In this document: positions 1 to 39,690 of the stretch, in pieces
Position numbering within the stretch: position 1 is the stretch's first letter
Layout: each line of letters starts with the position of its first letter
Origin: Sipunculus nudus
Lineage: Eukaryota; Annelida; Sipuncula; Golfingiida; Sipunculidae
Assembly (NCBI GenBank): GCA_026874595.1
Contig: CM049318.1
Coordinates: 48,822,750 to 48,886,749 of the forward strand
DNA length: 64,000 nucleotides
Reading direction: 5' to 3'
Program-made: the position numbers and the translations under genes
The notes under the pieces: generated by a model
Seen by the model: the letters and a program-made list of their open reading frames with translations, nothing else
Databases searched by the model: none
Told to the model about the DNA's origin: nothing

Positions 1-6
1 ATGTCT

Positions 7-9
<3 letters not shown>

Positions 10-92
<83 letters not shown>
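10..92. repeat. (TC)n followed by (TA)n microsatellite
   Basis: A run of TC dinucleotides to about 45 changes directly into TA dinucleotides to about 92. It is a compound microsatellite upstream of gene 1, with no coding content. Confidence 0.95.
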
Positions 93-98
<6 letters not shown>

Positions 99-624
99 CT
101 GAATGTTAAACACGTTAAAGTTACATCGAGTTACTACTCTGAGTTTTACGACGATGTTTACACACCGGCGATTGTCAGGTAACCGTTGCCTTTTCACAGG
201 CACTCAGCTGTTCCTGTTATTTCTTTTAGCACGGTTTGGTGGCTTTGACTATTGGCGGCATTTCGAAATAAGCTCATTGCGCTTATTCAGATTTATCTTT
301 GTTTTATCCCATTTGTTGCGTTAAAAGCGGTATATTTCCTCAATACAGAGATTGCATTATATGTATATTATGATCTGGCCAGATATGCTGCACTGAAGTG
401 TCACTTAATAAATGTTTAAGTTAATTATAAACAATAGGAATCTCTTGTGTGAAATTAAAGTCGAGTGAAATATTTAAAGTGTATATTTCTATTAAAAACA
501 TTTCAAAGCAAAGTAACCTGACAAGGGCAAAAAGTTTTATATGTAACCATGATTATCTCTGCGCACCACTTCCATTTTATACTGTTGTAATGTTGTCTCC
601 AAGAGTTGCACGGTCACCGGCGCA
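93..624 (+). other. Upstream / 5' UTR region of gene 1
   Basis: About 530 bases with no supported gene. It must hold the 5' UTR and probably the promoter of gene 1, but I see no convincing TATA box or initiator at a fixed distance. An out-of-frame ATG lies at 590, upstream of the chosen start at 625. Short ORFs here have no recognisable content. Confidence 0.4.
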
Positions 625-26684
<26,060 letters not shown>

Positions 26685-26981
26685 GCGTGATGAATCCTTG
26701 TCAACTGGAGACGAAAGGAATCAAGGAAAAGGAGGTCCTCATTTCAAGTGCTCCCCCTTTGACCACTTTATGCTTGTTTGACTTTGTTTCGTTCAAACTG
26801 TTGTTAATACTGTTAACATTGTCTGATAGATCTTCTGTTTTGCTAACTTAAAGCCCAGTTAATAAAATTAACCGGTGATAATAAGGTCCTGATTGCTGTT
26901 ATGCGGTATCCGATATTTTCTTTTTTTTTGGATATATGTATTATACACCAGATACTGGTGTCTGTATTGCTTTTAAATAAA
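26685..26981 (+). other. Gene 1 3' UTR with two AATAAA signals
   Basis: AATAAA occurs at 26861-26866 and again at 26976-26981, 177 and 292 nt after the stop. Either could define the mRNA end; alternative polyadenylation is possible but not shown. Confidence 0.55.
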
Positions 26982-28299
26982 CGTTTTCTAAAGCATATTT
27001 ATCTGGCTACAAAATTAATATACAATGCGTGTCTTGTCTTCCTTGGGATTCTCTTTACGGGTCATTAAATCAACAATAGGTGACATGATGGTGAAACAAA
27101 TCACAGCAATAGTTTTTTACTTTGTTTGGTCCGAAATTTCCATGCCGTATAAACCATGGCTCTTGGTTGATGAGGACATTTGAAATCAATAGAGTACGGA
27201 GAAGTCAGGGGCTGATCCATGATTTATGAAAGAGGCGGTCCAGCCTGTGAAGACAAATAAGAAAACCTATAAAAAGGTCTATAATTGATGGGGTCCAAGC
27301 CCGGAATGTTGGTTTGAAACCTCTTAAAGGTTGTTCCCCACCGTATCTGCCACGGCAAAATCTCCCCCACCTCAAATAAGGACCCCGGTAAACTCTCCTC
27401 CGGAACCCCTCCCACGTTATAGAATATCCCTCCCGCCACATATTACTGAATATTGTATATATATAAGCATTCTTCTTTTGTCATAATGGTATTTAAGAAA
27501 ACAAACATATCTTATGTTGATTCTGATTACCTCTAAAATTTTATGGATTGTTCATACGGTTGTACGCTAATCCTCAGCAAATTTTCTGAAAAATCCGGAT
27601 ATACCTTTTTCTTTAATTTAAGCAACGAACTAAGGCTGAAGTTATTTCTTTGACACGGACTTGCACTGAAAGATGTAAACCTGTCGCTTATCTGGGAGCA
27701 TCATCAGATTCCGATCAAACTGATGACAATCAACAAAGCTCAGGACAAGCATTTATTACTCTAGAAGTCATCTTTCCACATAGGCTGCTTTTATCTACAT
27801 TTTCGCATGAAAGAGCCTTCAACCAAATACATGTGTTTGTTATGATGCCCAAGATCAACTAAATCATCGTTTATCTTGATGTCCTATCAGCTTCAATTCA
27901 TACAATTGATCTATCATAAACTACATACAGTCATATAAGTTCTTCAAATAATTTTCACGGAATAGATGGCTTATATATACACTCGTCATCACTCCGGCAA
28001 TGATGGTGCCGTGGTGCTCTGTCCATATTGATGATCGGAAAAGAAAAAGATCGTATACCCTATTATCTCACGTATATACTTCTTTGTTTGATCTCTTGAT
28101 TAGTATAATTTGCCTTTCTTTGCTGACTTTTTTAGGGAAGGGGGTTTCCTCGAGAATCTTAGCACAAGTGATCTTTACATCTTGAACAACGGAGTCCTAT
28201 ACGAAAAGCACAGGATGAAAATATGCGACATTCAGTCAATACCAGCTCATTACAAAACCATTTATCATATAGAACCTTGCATTTTCAATGGGCGTATGT
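26982..28299. other. Intergenic, no gene seen
   Basis: AT-rich with short uninformative ORFs. Near 27208, CAGGGGCTGATCCATGATTT resembles one end of the CAGGGGCGGAT transposon seen at 33206, but no partner end was found. Confidence 0.45.
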
Positions 28300-28309
28300 A
28301 GTTCATAAT

Positions 28310-28560
28310 AATAGTTAGAATATTAGGCTTTGGTTCCATTTCTGAGTTTAGTTTGAAATATTAAATATTTAAACTTGGTTTAGAATTAACATATACTGGA
28401 AACAACTTATACTTTAACCCTTATATTTTTAAAACTTGTACATTTACTTAATTAGATCATATTTTTAAAATGTGTCCCACATACAATGCAAGGTATATAA
28501 ATATAAAAATATATATATGTTTGTGTGTGTTTATAAAAAAGGCGATTACCCTAGCTAATA
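28310..28560. mobile_element. Second copy of the MITE-like interior seen at 14.8-15.1 kb
   Basis: Shares TTTAGAATTAACATATACTG, GAAACAA, and a TTTGTGTGTGTTTATAAAAA-like end with the element at 14668-15133. The GGCGTCAAT ends are not clear here, so the copy is probably partial. Confidence 0.6.
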
Positions 28561-28951
28561 TGCCCCCATGAAGATATATAAACACTACTGCCCTTTACTA
28601 ACATTAACTAACATTCACTGAGACATTAAACGCATAACATATTCTTAATTTTCTTAATATGAGATGCATCATTGAAGGATTACTGTGGAAATCTCGGGGA
28701 TATCTGGGCATATCTCGAAATCGTTAATTTAAAGTTTATACATTTATCCCCCCCCCCCCCCACCTCCGAAAAATCGAAAGGTACCTTGTCCCCATTCTTA
28801 AAAATGTAACATGTCCCCGTCTCAAGGCCAATGTCAGAAAAAAAACTGATGTTTACCTCCATGACTTCATGCACAATCAACACTTGCAATATATCTCCTG
28901 TATATTGTTGGGCCGACTAATCGATTACATCGACGACTGCTTATTTTTTTT

Positions 28952-31760
28952 AGTGAACCTGTGAGCTTATGCGATGGTGTGGCGTCGTCCGGCGTCCGGC
29001 GTCCGTCGTCTGTACGTTAACCCATACTATCTTGAAAACGGCAAGAGTAAGCATCACGAAATTTTATGGGAAATATTAGTCATATAAAAAACTCTATCGG
29101 ATTTTGCTTATTTTTTGGCTAACTGCATTTTTGAGATTTTATTGGGAAAAAGCTAAAAAAAGCTATAAAAATATTCTCCGAAACTGTTGAGCCAAATTGT
29201 CCAGTATTTCACAGAAATGATCCCTGGAACAATCTTTCTCAAGATTCTGGGCCAAATTCTTAAATCTCACACATTATTTATCCTTAGATGTTGATAATTC
29301 AAGTTTGTTCAAATGGTTTTGATTCAGTGATTTTTGGCTGAGTTATGAGAAGCTTAACTAAGCCATTTTGCTGTATTTTGCCCTATGAGGTATAAACCTA
29401 TAAAAACGTTTTTGGACCGAGGCCACAGAGGCAAATTAGTTTAATATTTTACAAGAATAATTCCCTAAATAATTCTTATAATAATTGTCTTTTATGGTTC
29501 CAAAGAATGAATTTTGGCTGAATTATACAGATTGAATTGAGGCATTTTTACCATATATGTAAGCTGTGAGAAGCAGATACATCTAGCCTGGCACCTGTTT
29601 ATCAGCATCCATTACATCATGCCTCTAGACATTTAGATTTCAGGTTATCTATGGTTAATATTGACAAGAATGTTTTTTAAAAGCTTTTAAAAAAAGTAGA
29701 TTTATGATTTTAGATATTCCTCATACCAGGCAATGTTTACAATCACTGGTATACAGCTTTCGGTGGTTATATAAAGACGGCTATACATAGATTATAAATA
29801 ATAGGCATCCATACTCAACTTAATCAATGATTTTGCCATCAGTGAGATGTATCTGTATTATAATTTTGCATACAATATGCATTTGTAGTAATTTTTAGCG
29901 AACCTGTGAGCTAATGCGATGGTGTGGCGGCGTCCGCCGTCTGTACTTTAACCCATACTATTTAAAAAATGACTGGAGCTAGCATCATGAAATTTAATGC
30001 AAAAAATTAGCCATCTGAAAAACTTTGCATTTTCTTAGATTTTATAGAGAAAAAGGTTAAAAACCTTTAAAAATCTTATCTTCTCTTCCGAAACGTTAAA
30101 GCCAAATTGTTCAATATTTCACAGAAATAATCTTTTAAATAAAATATTTTTTTATGGGCAAAAACCTCATAATTTTAGCCTCTTTCAGCTTCAAATGTTT
30201 ATAATGACACTGTCAAGTTGACTCGTTCAATTTTTCAAAAGAATTATATTAGGACATGGTTCTTTCAATCATATCAGAAAAGCTTTTGTTGGTCTTATGG
30301 CCATTATTCTGTCTATTTCAAACTGAGGACTGCAAAACTGTTCTTCTACAAAATTATTGTTTCAATTGAAACTTCTGTAACATTGCACAAAAATTATTCT
30401 TTGGTGGCCTTTGTTCAAGTTCACTTGAATGATTTTTGGCAGAAGTATTGGACCTTTAACAATGAAAGAACTGCATCTTTTATTATTCTAGATATTTGAT
30501 AGAATGTTTATGAATATGTCAGCTTGAAAAAAAAGCATTTTGGCCAAAGTCTTTCAGTATGTGCAAACAGATTCACCAACTTTCCAAGATTGTGTCTGTA
30601 TCTTTAAATAGGTTGAAAAACTGCCAACTGTTTCAGATTAGGCAACAGATTAAGAGTTCATTCAGTGCAGCCAGATAGAGGCCAAGAGTTCAATCAGTGC
30701 AGCCAAGCACAAGGCATGTGATCACCTCATGGGTGACATGTGATCACCTCAAGGGCGACATGTGAACACCTCATGGGCACCATGTGATCACCTCATGGGT
30801 GTCATGCCCCTCAGGGCAGGGCCCTGCATGAGCTTATGCAATGGTGTGGCTACTTGGCATCAGGCTAGAGGTCAGTCTCAATCTATTTATAGCTTTGGAA
30901 GACTGCCAACTGTATCAGATTAGGCAACAGGTCAAGAGTTCACTCAGTGCAGCCAGGTATGGGTCAGGAGTTCACTCAGTGCAGTAGCTGCATTCTATTT
31001 ATAGTGTTAGCAGACTGCCCACTGCATCAGATTTGGCACCAAACTTCAGCCTTGATCTATTTGTAGCTTTGGCAGACTGCCAACTGTGTCAAATTATGCA
31101 ACAGGTAAAGAGTTCACTCAGTCTAGCCAGGTGCAGGTCATGAGTTCACTCAGTGCAGCAGCCTGAGCTAGCAATATTTGTCACAGTTCACTCGGGTCAA
31201 CTGCCTTTCTCACCTAAGCCTGGTCAGCCCCATGAATCAGACTCAAGGTAATTTTGATGTATTGGCCATATATTTTGACCTGTCTATGTGTCTTTGATGG
31301 CTTTTTCGTTCACAAGACAGGTGTCGCCACCTACAATGACTTTTGCACAGTGTATATGACTGCTTATTTCTACAAAGGAATTTGATATATCAGCCTGAAA
31401 TTGGGCATATATATATACATATCGAATAGCTTTGTCGTATACAAGACTGGTGGTGCCACTTATAATAATTTTTACACAGTGTGTGTCCCTGCTTATTTTC
31501 AGGAGGGGTTTGATATATCAGTCTGAAATTGGGCATATGTATATATCTCTGATAGCTTTGTTGTATAAAAGACAGGTGGTGCCAGCTACAATCATTTTTG
31601 TGTTGTGTGCACCCATGCCAGAATTTCAGCAGTGATGTTTGTGTAATTGTTTCCTATTCAAAATGTTTAGTACTTGCATTGTTCTTATACATGAGAAGTA
31701 ATGGTCCAGCATTAAAGCATTATACCTGGTGTATTTCCCAATGCACAGGTTCGCATTAGG
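28952..31760. mobile_element. Composite repeat element with GCGAACCTGTG ends
   Basis: ACCTGTGAGCTTATGCGATG starts near 28957 and a close copy near 29901, with a third, weaker copy near 30827. GCGAACCTGTG at 29898-29908 is the exact complement of CACAGGTTCGC at 31744-31754. Inside are short tandem blocks: GTTCACTCAGTGCAGCC units (30650-31160), CACCTCATGGG units (30720-30800), and three units of about 126 bp with GGTGGTGCCAC-type text (31320-31620). No intact coding region. Probably a non-autonomous transposon, family unknown. Confidence 0.55.
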
Positions 31761-32043
31761 CCTGTAGGCCTTGTTTTATAAAAAGTTACTTTTGAATTAG
31801 TTACATTTTGTAATTAGTTATAAACAACTATATATAAACATGCAAGGACGTAGTTATATCTGAGGATATATATGTTATAGCTTCATACAGAAGATGGATA
31901 AGAAACCAAGGTTAAACTAAAATTTTGTGGACATAAACCGGCCATAACCTGTACATGTCATTATGACCGCAAATAATGCTTTCAGTGGTCGTTTCAAATG
32001 CAGTCACCAGTCTAAAGTTGATGCGATGCAATGTGGAGTTACA

Positions 32044-32485
32044 TACTGTGGTTGCCTTTTTGTTCGCGAGGGTTTTAATTTCGCGATATTCGCGAATGGG
32101 AAATAATCGCGAAAATGAAACCCTCGGGAATAATCGGCCAATTGAGAATGTTCTTCTTATTTAGTGTAATCAATACTTGTATGGTAATAGGTTAGAACAG
32201 AGAGAATTTTTTTAATAAATTACATCCTTGCCGGTATAGGGAAATTTAAGCCTTAAATTTGAACTAAACCACCTATGCTGTGTGTACTGGCCCATCATTA
32301 TATAAGAAAATGTCACAAACGCATGACCTATTCTCATTTTATAAAACACAAAGGTATATGGTTTTGCCAAAGATTTGATATACTAGTAGGTTCTTGTGAG
32401 ATCGCGAAAATGAAACCCTCGCAAAACATTAAAAATGGAAAAATCGCGAAATTTCAGCCTCGCGAATATGAAGCCAACCACAGTA
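32044..32485. mobile_element. MITE with TACTGTGGTTG ends
   Basis: The left end TACTGTGGTTG at 32044 is complementary to CAACCACAGTA ending at 32485. Subterminal sequence is rich in TTCGCGA/TCGCGAA and ACCCTCG units in both orientations. 442 bp, no ORF of interest. Confidence 0.75.
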
Positions 32486-33148
32486 TCTTGACGTGTATAG
32501 GTACTAGGGCCCTTTCAGCCCGCACCCGCCCCGCCCCGTCCCGCATTTTTTTAAGTTTCTGGCCCGCAGTCCAGCCCGCAAAATAATTAAAAATAGTTTT
32601 CGGATCCAAAGGTTTACATATCAAGATATTTTACAGCACATATATCAGAAACGCTTATTATTAATATATATGAAATGTTTGTTGATTGGAATGAAGAATT
32701 TATTTGAATACGTTTTGCAATAATTCAAACCATAATTCATGAAATAAAAGACATGTTTGATTGGTTAGATGGATTAAATTTATACATGATAATTTAACAC
32801 ACCTTAAATATTTTTTCATATTTTACAAGGAAAATAAACAAACCTTTAGTTTATAGTGTCTGTTTCTACTTAAATATATATAAAAAAATAAAGAAAAAAA
32901 TTAGACTTCTTCATAGTATTTGTACCCAAAGTGACCCTTTAGAATAGTATTGGCTAATCACAAGCCATCAAACTAACGAGATGTGTTGCTGGTTAAAGTT
33001 TTTCTGTCACAATCTGCTAATTATCTGAAACTAATCAGGTCAAGGGGTAATCTCAGGGGTGTAGCCAAGAGGGGCCGCAGGGGGCAATGCCCCCCCCCCC
33101 CGGTCGCATCGAGTACTCGCCGTCCGTCGGAAATTCACTTAATCTAAT

Positions 33149-33196
<48 letters not shown>

Positions 33197-33205
33197 GCAT
33201 TAAAT

Positions 33206-34116
33206 CAGGGGCGGATATATGCTGTCAGAAGAGGATTTAAAGGGGGCGCCTTCGGCGCGCGGCCCCCCGTTAAGCTGCAAAATCCCCCATTTTATCTTAT
33301 TTCCGATTTTCGTGATTAATTTTCTTTTTTCATATTTCTTATTACTTCAATTAAGTTATCTGCAGTTACAATTACTTTCAAATTTATTTGCTGAGTATAC
33401 GGATATTTATGAACAGCTGCAGTACAACTGCAGATCGATCGAGCATCGGGCCACGGTTGAGGTCGACCGTGAACAATCTTACGGCCCCTCCGGTGATACC
33501 GGTACTCAAACTCGCGATCTGCATGTGTTGAGCTCTTAGGAGTCCTGCGTGCTGTCGAGACCACGGAAACCGGTAAAATGCTAAGTTTATCAGCTTATCA
33601 GTTATTTCACCACGAGCATAACATTTCAAAGACAATATTTTGATAGTTACAAACGTGACTGCGCTTTTGCGCCATTGACTCGCTTGAAAACGATTGAAAT
33701 TTTATATCCTAATGTTGAAGAAATATAAATATTAAATATTGAACCTCTCTATAGTTTGACTACATAACGCAAAGACAAAAGGGAACAGTTTTAAGAACAT
33801 GAAATCCTCATTTTTTGTGAAAATTGCCTCAAAATCTCCTCTTTATATTGTATATTCAAAAATTTCCCAATATATGAGGGGAAAAACCATACCTTCCCCA
33901 TGTACTCGTAACTAGCCTAAATTATACCATGGTTGATAATTGAAAATAAAAATATATATATATTCATATACTTGAATATATAAAGTATAGTAAAAGTTAT
34001 AATAATAATAATAATATATATATATATACACTTGTATATATTACCGTTTTCATATTATCCATACATGCATATTCCCCCCCCCCCCCCCCGTTTTCGAATT
34101 TCTAGATCCGCCACTG
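33206..34116. mobile_element. Nested inverted-repeat element, CAGGGGCGGAT ends
   Basis: CAGGGGCGGATATATG at 33206 pairs with ATCCGCCACTG ending at 34116. It lies wholly within the 33054-34158 element, which suggests insertion of one element into another. A SINE-like segment occupies about 33400-33565. Confidence 0.6.
33400..33565 (-). mobile_element. Possible tRNA-derived SINE head, minus orientation
   Basis: Read on the minus strand: GTGGTCTCGACAGCACGCAG (A-box-like) and, about 30 nt on, GCGAGTTTGAGTACC (B-box-like). No full tRNA fold is apparent. Confidence 0.45.
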
Positions 34117-34159
34117 ATGATGGCCCCCTCCCCTCCCTCAATCCTGGCTACGCCCCTGA

Positions 34160-37100
34160 TTGAGATTTGTGCCAGTGCTTATTTGCACTGGTACACACAC
34201 AAAGATTAATTATGATCTGTACTTGTTCAAATCACAATCGCCCACTGTACTAGTACAACTGCAAGTGAAACCAGATTACCATATGTGCCATTATAAATTT
34301 TAATTTGTTTACTCTTAATTTAGATATGGATTAAAAATATGGATTTTAAATGTGGATTAATACGCATATAAGATCTTTAGAATGATAGAATGATGTCCGC
34401 CGAGCATTATCCACGTTCACTGCTTTTCCAATTGGCCCAGTCAGTGAAAAATATGAACCTTTAACTCGACACCTTCACATTCTGAAAAGTGTCAGTTACA
34501 AATTTGAGAAATTCTTTTCATTTGATGTGTCATGATTTTTGATTGAATATAAATCCACAACCATCGATAAAATCAAAAATAATAGTTTAAAATTCACAAA
34601 GAAAAATATACAAACACTTTATTAATCAATTTAACAGAAATATTGTCTATATTTTTTTTTTGCTTCATTATTAATATATATGCAAGAATATTGCCCATGA
34701 AGCACTAGGGTATATCTACCTTCAAACTACGAAATACCTTGTTATTTTTAGAAAATTAAAGACTGGGTAAAAAGTCATGGTAATGGTTCACAGTGTTGAG
34801 CTTTTGAAGCAAACAAAAATAATTAATTGGTCGTGCTAAAGCTTTTTCTTTCTAAGCCGCTTTTTATACATGGTATTTAAATAGATATAATGACTTAAGG
34901 GCGACCATTAAATTGAATAAACGAAAAGCAATAGGTTTCAAATTCCATTGCACGTGCTGAATTTAATACAACATTCTCGATACCATTAGCTAGGCGCTCG
35001 CCGCCGTTTTTCTTGCTGGTAAATGTGTTCGATGAAACGGTGCAGAAATTCTACAGCATCAGGTAAAAAAACGTAACATCCCTTAGAGGGCAGCTTAAAT
35101 TATTACTACAGGAGCGTAAAATGGGACAATTTTCCAGGATCGAAGTGCAAAAGTTGTTTCGCAAGAGGAATGGTGTCGAGCCCAGACAAACATACGGGAG
35201 ATGTTTCAACCCTTAAATTATTAGGAGACCACATAGACATGACAGTCACTAATTGTAATTATGGTTATTGTTAAAAAAAAAACCGCAATCAAACAGGATG
35301 CTCCCTTCTTCAGAAAAGTTGTTTCTGCATGTTCACGTTCTATGAGGTAAAGGGTCGGCTAACGGTGCCGAGTGTATTTTTCTTGCCCAGAGAACTCTTC
35401 TTCTACCCGGATTTGATTAATTAAAACCGCAACGGTCATGTATGTTCAAGCAGAAATGACATTGTCATAAAGGTCCACAGTAATGGCCACCTGGAAAGAA
35501 TGGGTACAGAATAACTCAATTTTGACATTTCAGAATCGAGTAAAAGGGGAATTGAAAAATCAAAAGTATATCAGCATTCCCTATGAACGTTGCTATATTT
35601 CTCTTTTAAAAATAAATTCATTTTCTCCATAATTACTATTATAGGTTGAGCAATAATTTGAATTGTTATTCATGCTATTATTAACAGTAGCTAATCTCAT
35701 AGTAAAAAGCATAGTTAGGGGACATTAAATGCTCATCTGGCGCAAAGGACCCAGTTAATTTTGGGCGATCCTGGTCATACCAAAAACATCCAGGACTGGT
35801 CTTTAGTTCGATCCCGTCCTTTTTATTCCTGTCTGTGTGCAGCGGTTTTATGAATAGAAGGGACTGACTTAGGAACTGTTTATAGGAACTGGTTATCACT
35901 GAGTAACGAGATCGGCCCTCAATTTCACATGCGAGTCGCACAAAATTAAACTTGAAGATGTTGAAAGGAAAGCGGGTTGGAACATATGAAGGGATTAAGA
36001 CCGGCGTCCTGTTCAGTTACCTATGACGGTATGTGCCTAAGGACATATCTGAATGCAACATAATTCGTCCAAAAAGCCAATGTGGCTGACCTTATCTCAA
36101 ATCTTAATATAGCATGGATGATAAAAATGCAACCTATGTAAAACCACTAATGATATTAAAATGTTGACCACCATTCCGTGTTTAAGTATGTAAATTATTA
36201 TCTAATTAGAATCTTTATTTTGAAAATGTGTCTGATCTTCTACAAGGCCCTGGTATAAAAGCAAATACAATGCCAAAGGCGTAGCCAGGGAGGCCGTAGG
36301 GGCAATCCCCTCCGCCAGAATTTTGCTTCATTTCCAGACATAAAATTACTGCTTGTGAAAATGTGAGTGTGAAATTGATTTTCAAAATATTAAACACTCC
36401 CCCGTCATTTTTGCAGACGGGGTTGTTTTCAAGGGTCCGTGTTAGAAACCTTATTGATATTTTCTATTCCGGTGTGTTCGTTTGTGGTGAACGTCCACTT
36501 CATGTGTATTTCTGGACAAGTCTACCTGCCCAATGTGTCATAACCCTCAACAATATCTACAAAAGACTACGCATATCGGTTATATGTATTAATCAGTTTC
36601 TATTTGTTTTGTTAATTTTAAGTAAGTACACATGAAGTACTGCTGATTACATCAAACAATCAATACAACTGCCTTTCGTAAATATATTTTCTGCTTGGAA
36701 TCAAATATCAAACGGTCTCCTCCCAGAAAGTGTATGCCTTTCACACCAACGGGTGTATTTTTCATACGCCCTCGCGTGTATGTACTGTATATTTTTAAAT
36801 GTAAATAAAAAACGACTCGTATATGTGTAAATTATGTGTAAACTCATGTTTTTCTATTTCATACAACAAAATATATCAGTTTCTAGGGCTTACGAATTCC
36901 AGGGGAATGCTTTATTCCATCTTTTAGAACTAAAATATTAAATGTCTGTCATTGATTTTTAATCCCCCCCCCCCCCCCGGACACACACACGTAATGGTCA
37001 GACTCACGTTCATGAGGAAGATCTCAGTAAAGCTCAGGCACGAAAATATAAGAATAGCACGCCTTGAAAAGAATGACAGACAGCGAGAAAAAAAGGCATT

Positions 37101-37860
37101 CATTTGGAAATTTTCCATCCCATTAAAGTAAAGAAAACCAAAGAAGGGGAACCCTTTATGAGATTAATTATATAGGATAATAGGATTAATTGTCAATTTT
37201 TTAAAGAAAGACTTTAAACAACCGGATCTATAGATTTGTTTAATATCAGAAAGCATTTCAGCGATTCACTGTGTAGTTCCTACGCTTCATATCTCTATAC
37301 ACAACAATAAGTTGGGACGAATGAAGTTAAATAAGGAATGAAAGAGGCAGCCTCTTCTGCTCTTCACGTCAATTTACCTGCACAGTATGGACAAGCATAT
37401 GCAGAACCGTATGAAGTTCCTAATGTTATGGCTTGGTATCCAGAGAGAAATAGCAGAGACAGATCCAGCGTTATGTGCACATCTTTCTTCTCTTGCGCTT
37501 CCTTTGGCACTTTTCCTCTTGCTGCTGCTGCTAGACCTCCTTCCCATCCCATATCAACATCTCCTTCATGTTAATACCTCCACTGTTTTTTTAATGACAC
37601 ACCAGTGCAAACCAATATTTTCTTGCATAGATCCTTTGATTAACCCTTTGACAATGCGTGGAGACCTGACAATTATTTATATCCTGACACAACGTGTGAA
37701 TTTTTGTTCACGTAGCGCTTGGTAAAAGTTATGTGGGGGTATCATAGGTCTTAGGAATACGTCACAACGTAAGTACTTTTGGTTAATTCTAGTCAGTCTT
37801 AATTATTCTTAGCTATTTCAGCTGTTTTAAGCTCTTATTCTTAGTTACTGCTCATGAATT
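34160..37860. other. Intergenic, no gene seen
   Basis: AT-rich with short ORFs lacking domain patterns. At 36274-36312 a single GGCGTAGCCAGGGAGGCCGT end of the CAGGGGCGTAGCC transposon type is present. Nothing else recognised. Confidence 0.45.
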
Positions 37861-37867
37861 TTATTTT

Positions 37868-38908
37868 AGGGGCGTTCCCACTTCCACGAACTGGGTCACA
37901 GATGCGCTACGAATTAGACATTGTTTTTTATTGGTTTCTTGGCTATTCGTCGGAGTTCGTTAAGCAAAATTCGTACCACTTTCATACCACTGCGAAATTC
38001 TATTGGCGTAGGGTGAGTGAGCGTAGCCCTCGATTTCAGTTTTGAATCGACTCAAAACTTTTTGGCAGCAGCCACGATTCGTAATATTTCGTAGGTCATA
38101 TGTAACTCTTAGAAGCGCTTCGTGGCCCCTGGTAGGTACTTAGTAGTAGCTCGTAAGCTTTCCGTAAACTTTGTATTAGCCGTCGGGGCAAATTGCGACG
38201 CTGCATCGGTAATTTGCCGGTACGTAGCACTACGTAAATGCCAGGAAGTACTACGAACTTTTAAGGACTGGCTATAATGCAGCTGATAAGTACCTAAGAA
38301 TGATTCTAAAATAGCTATGAATCATTAAGACGTATAACAATTATGCTACATTAAGAAATACTTACGATACAGTTATGACGTATTACTATCGGACTACGGT
38401 AAGGCTACAAAGCTGCTACCAAGCGCTACGAAAAGAGACTCTAAGCAGTTTGTCTTCATGTGCTATAATGGCCCATGCATTGCCAAAGGGTCATAGTGCC
38501 TGCGCCGAATCGGACTCATAAAAGCAGGACTCTGCTGTATAGGGTTTGTGGGCTTTTAAATCTAAAACCCATAATGCACCAGGGTTTCTACATACAGAGA
38601 TGGTGTAAGTATAAATGTACTGAAGAGGGTAATGCAGTACGTTCAAATTTGTTGGAATAAGAATTGTTTCGAGGCCAATTACATAAACGTGGGTAATTTG
38701 TGGTGAGAAATATTTTGTTAAAATGCACATGTGAAATGTAAGAAAAAAGTGTTTCCTTGAAATATAACAAATTTATTATAAAAATTTGACAGCTGAAACA
38801 AGGAGTCTAAGCAACTTTTGAGACAAATGGTGTTAAACTGTGCTAAAACAATGCCAAACTGGAAGAGGTTAGTATTGAATAGAAATTCATGGAAGTGGGA
38901 ACGCCCCT
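37868..38908. mobile_element. 1.04-kb inverted-repeat element, AGGGGCGTTCCCAC ends
   Basis: AGGGGCGTTCCCACTTCCAC at 37868 is complementary to GTGGGAACGCCCCT ending at 38908, and the match extends to about 23 bp with one mismatch. The interior is rich in CTACG, TACGTAG and GTACTAC-like short motifs. No transposase. Probably a non-autonomous DNA transposon. Confidence 0.75.
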
Positions 38909-38959
38909 TTGGTATTAATGGTGGGTCCTGAAAGGCTTTCGCTTTAAGATACTTTAATT

Positions 38960-39545
38960 TTAATATTAGTAAAAGGTCGCAGCTTGCAGGAACACAACTA
39001 CAGACTGCAAGAACTGTATCCCGTCATACCCCTCAAACGTTGAATTCAGTCCGTCACTGGAATACTACCGGAGCTCAGATTTAGTCGATTCCTCGACAAT
39101 CTCGCAAAGCAGCCGAATGAAAGATTCTCGGGCAAGAACAAAGTTGCTACCAAGGCCATTCGCTTGATTCCTCCCTATTGGCGTTGCGATGTTGCTGAAG
39201 AAGTTATCCTCCATACTACCCTGATGACTTCCGAAGTTCATCTTCCTTCCACAAAAGAAATAGAACTATGGGATCGTCACTGATATATCAAGCACACCCG
39301 CAGAAATTATGAAGGGCCACATGGTTCATTTGTTTCCAAGCAATATCGGAATTCCAAGCATTCTTCTTTCGACGGCTGCTACCAGTACCACAGCTACTTT
39401 TATCAACACGGGCTTAAGAAGCATCATGTCCGCGGTCCACTACAATGCGCTTTTGTTTTTATACTTTCATCGGGACACTCGGCTTGACTATGAGAAAATA
39501 GACATAGATGTCCATGGCAGCCACGGAGGATGTTTTTCAACCAAC
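38960..39545 (+). pseudogene. Unidentified coding-like relic
   Basis: Base composition here changes to a coding-like pattern, and stretches such as PNERFSGKNKVATKAIRLI and LIPPYWRCDVAEEVI read like a folded protein, but no intact frame spans the segment. The family is not recognised; it may be a processed pseudogene or a piece of a transposon. It lies between the AGGGGCGTTCCC element and the 63-bp array, far from the genes. Confidence 0.4.
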
Positions 39546-39690
39546 CCATAAGTTGAAATTAATTATATAATTAAGGTTTTCTATCCACTGATGTATTTGA
39601 ACGCATTAAACTCTTGTGATTTCGTTTTGGTATGAAAAAGTAACCTGGCGTTTATCTTTCATATACCGGTAGATAAAAGATAACTTGCAT

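Larger units (their letters stand above)
33054..34158. mobile_element. Inverted-repeat DNA transposon relic, CAGGGGYGTAGCC ends
   Basis: CAGGGGTGTAGCCAAGA at 33054 matches the reverse complement of the right end, CAGGGGCGTAGCCAGGA (ending at 34158). Just inside each end is a C-rich or G-rich run. I could not find a clean 8-bp target duplication. A second inverted-repeat pair lies inside (33206-34116). No transposase is readable. Confidence 0.65.

Noticed and set aside
33219-33539. 106-codon open frame
   Set aside because: It lies within nested inverted-repeat elements and a SINE-like segment; no protein family seen.
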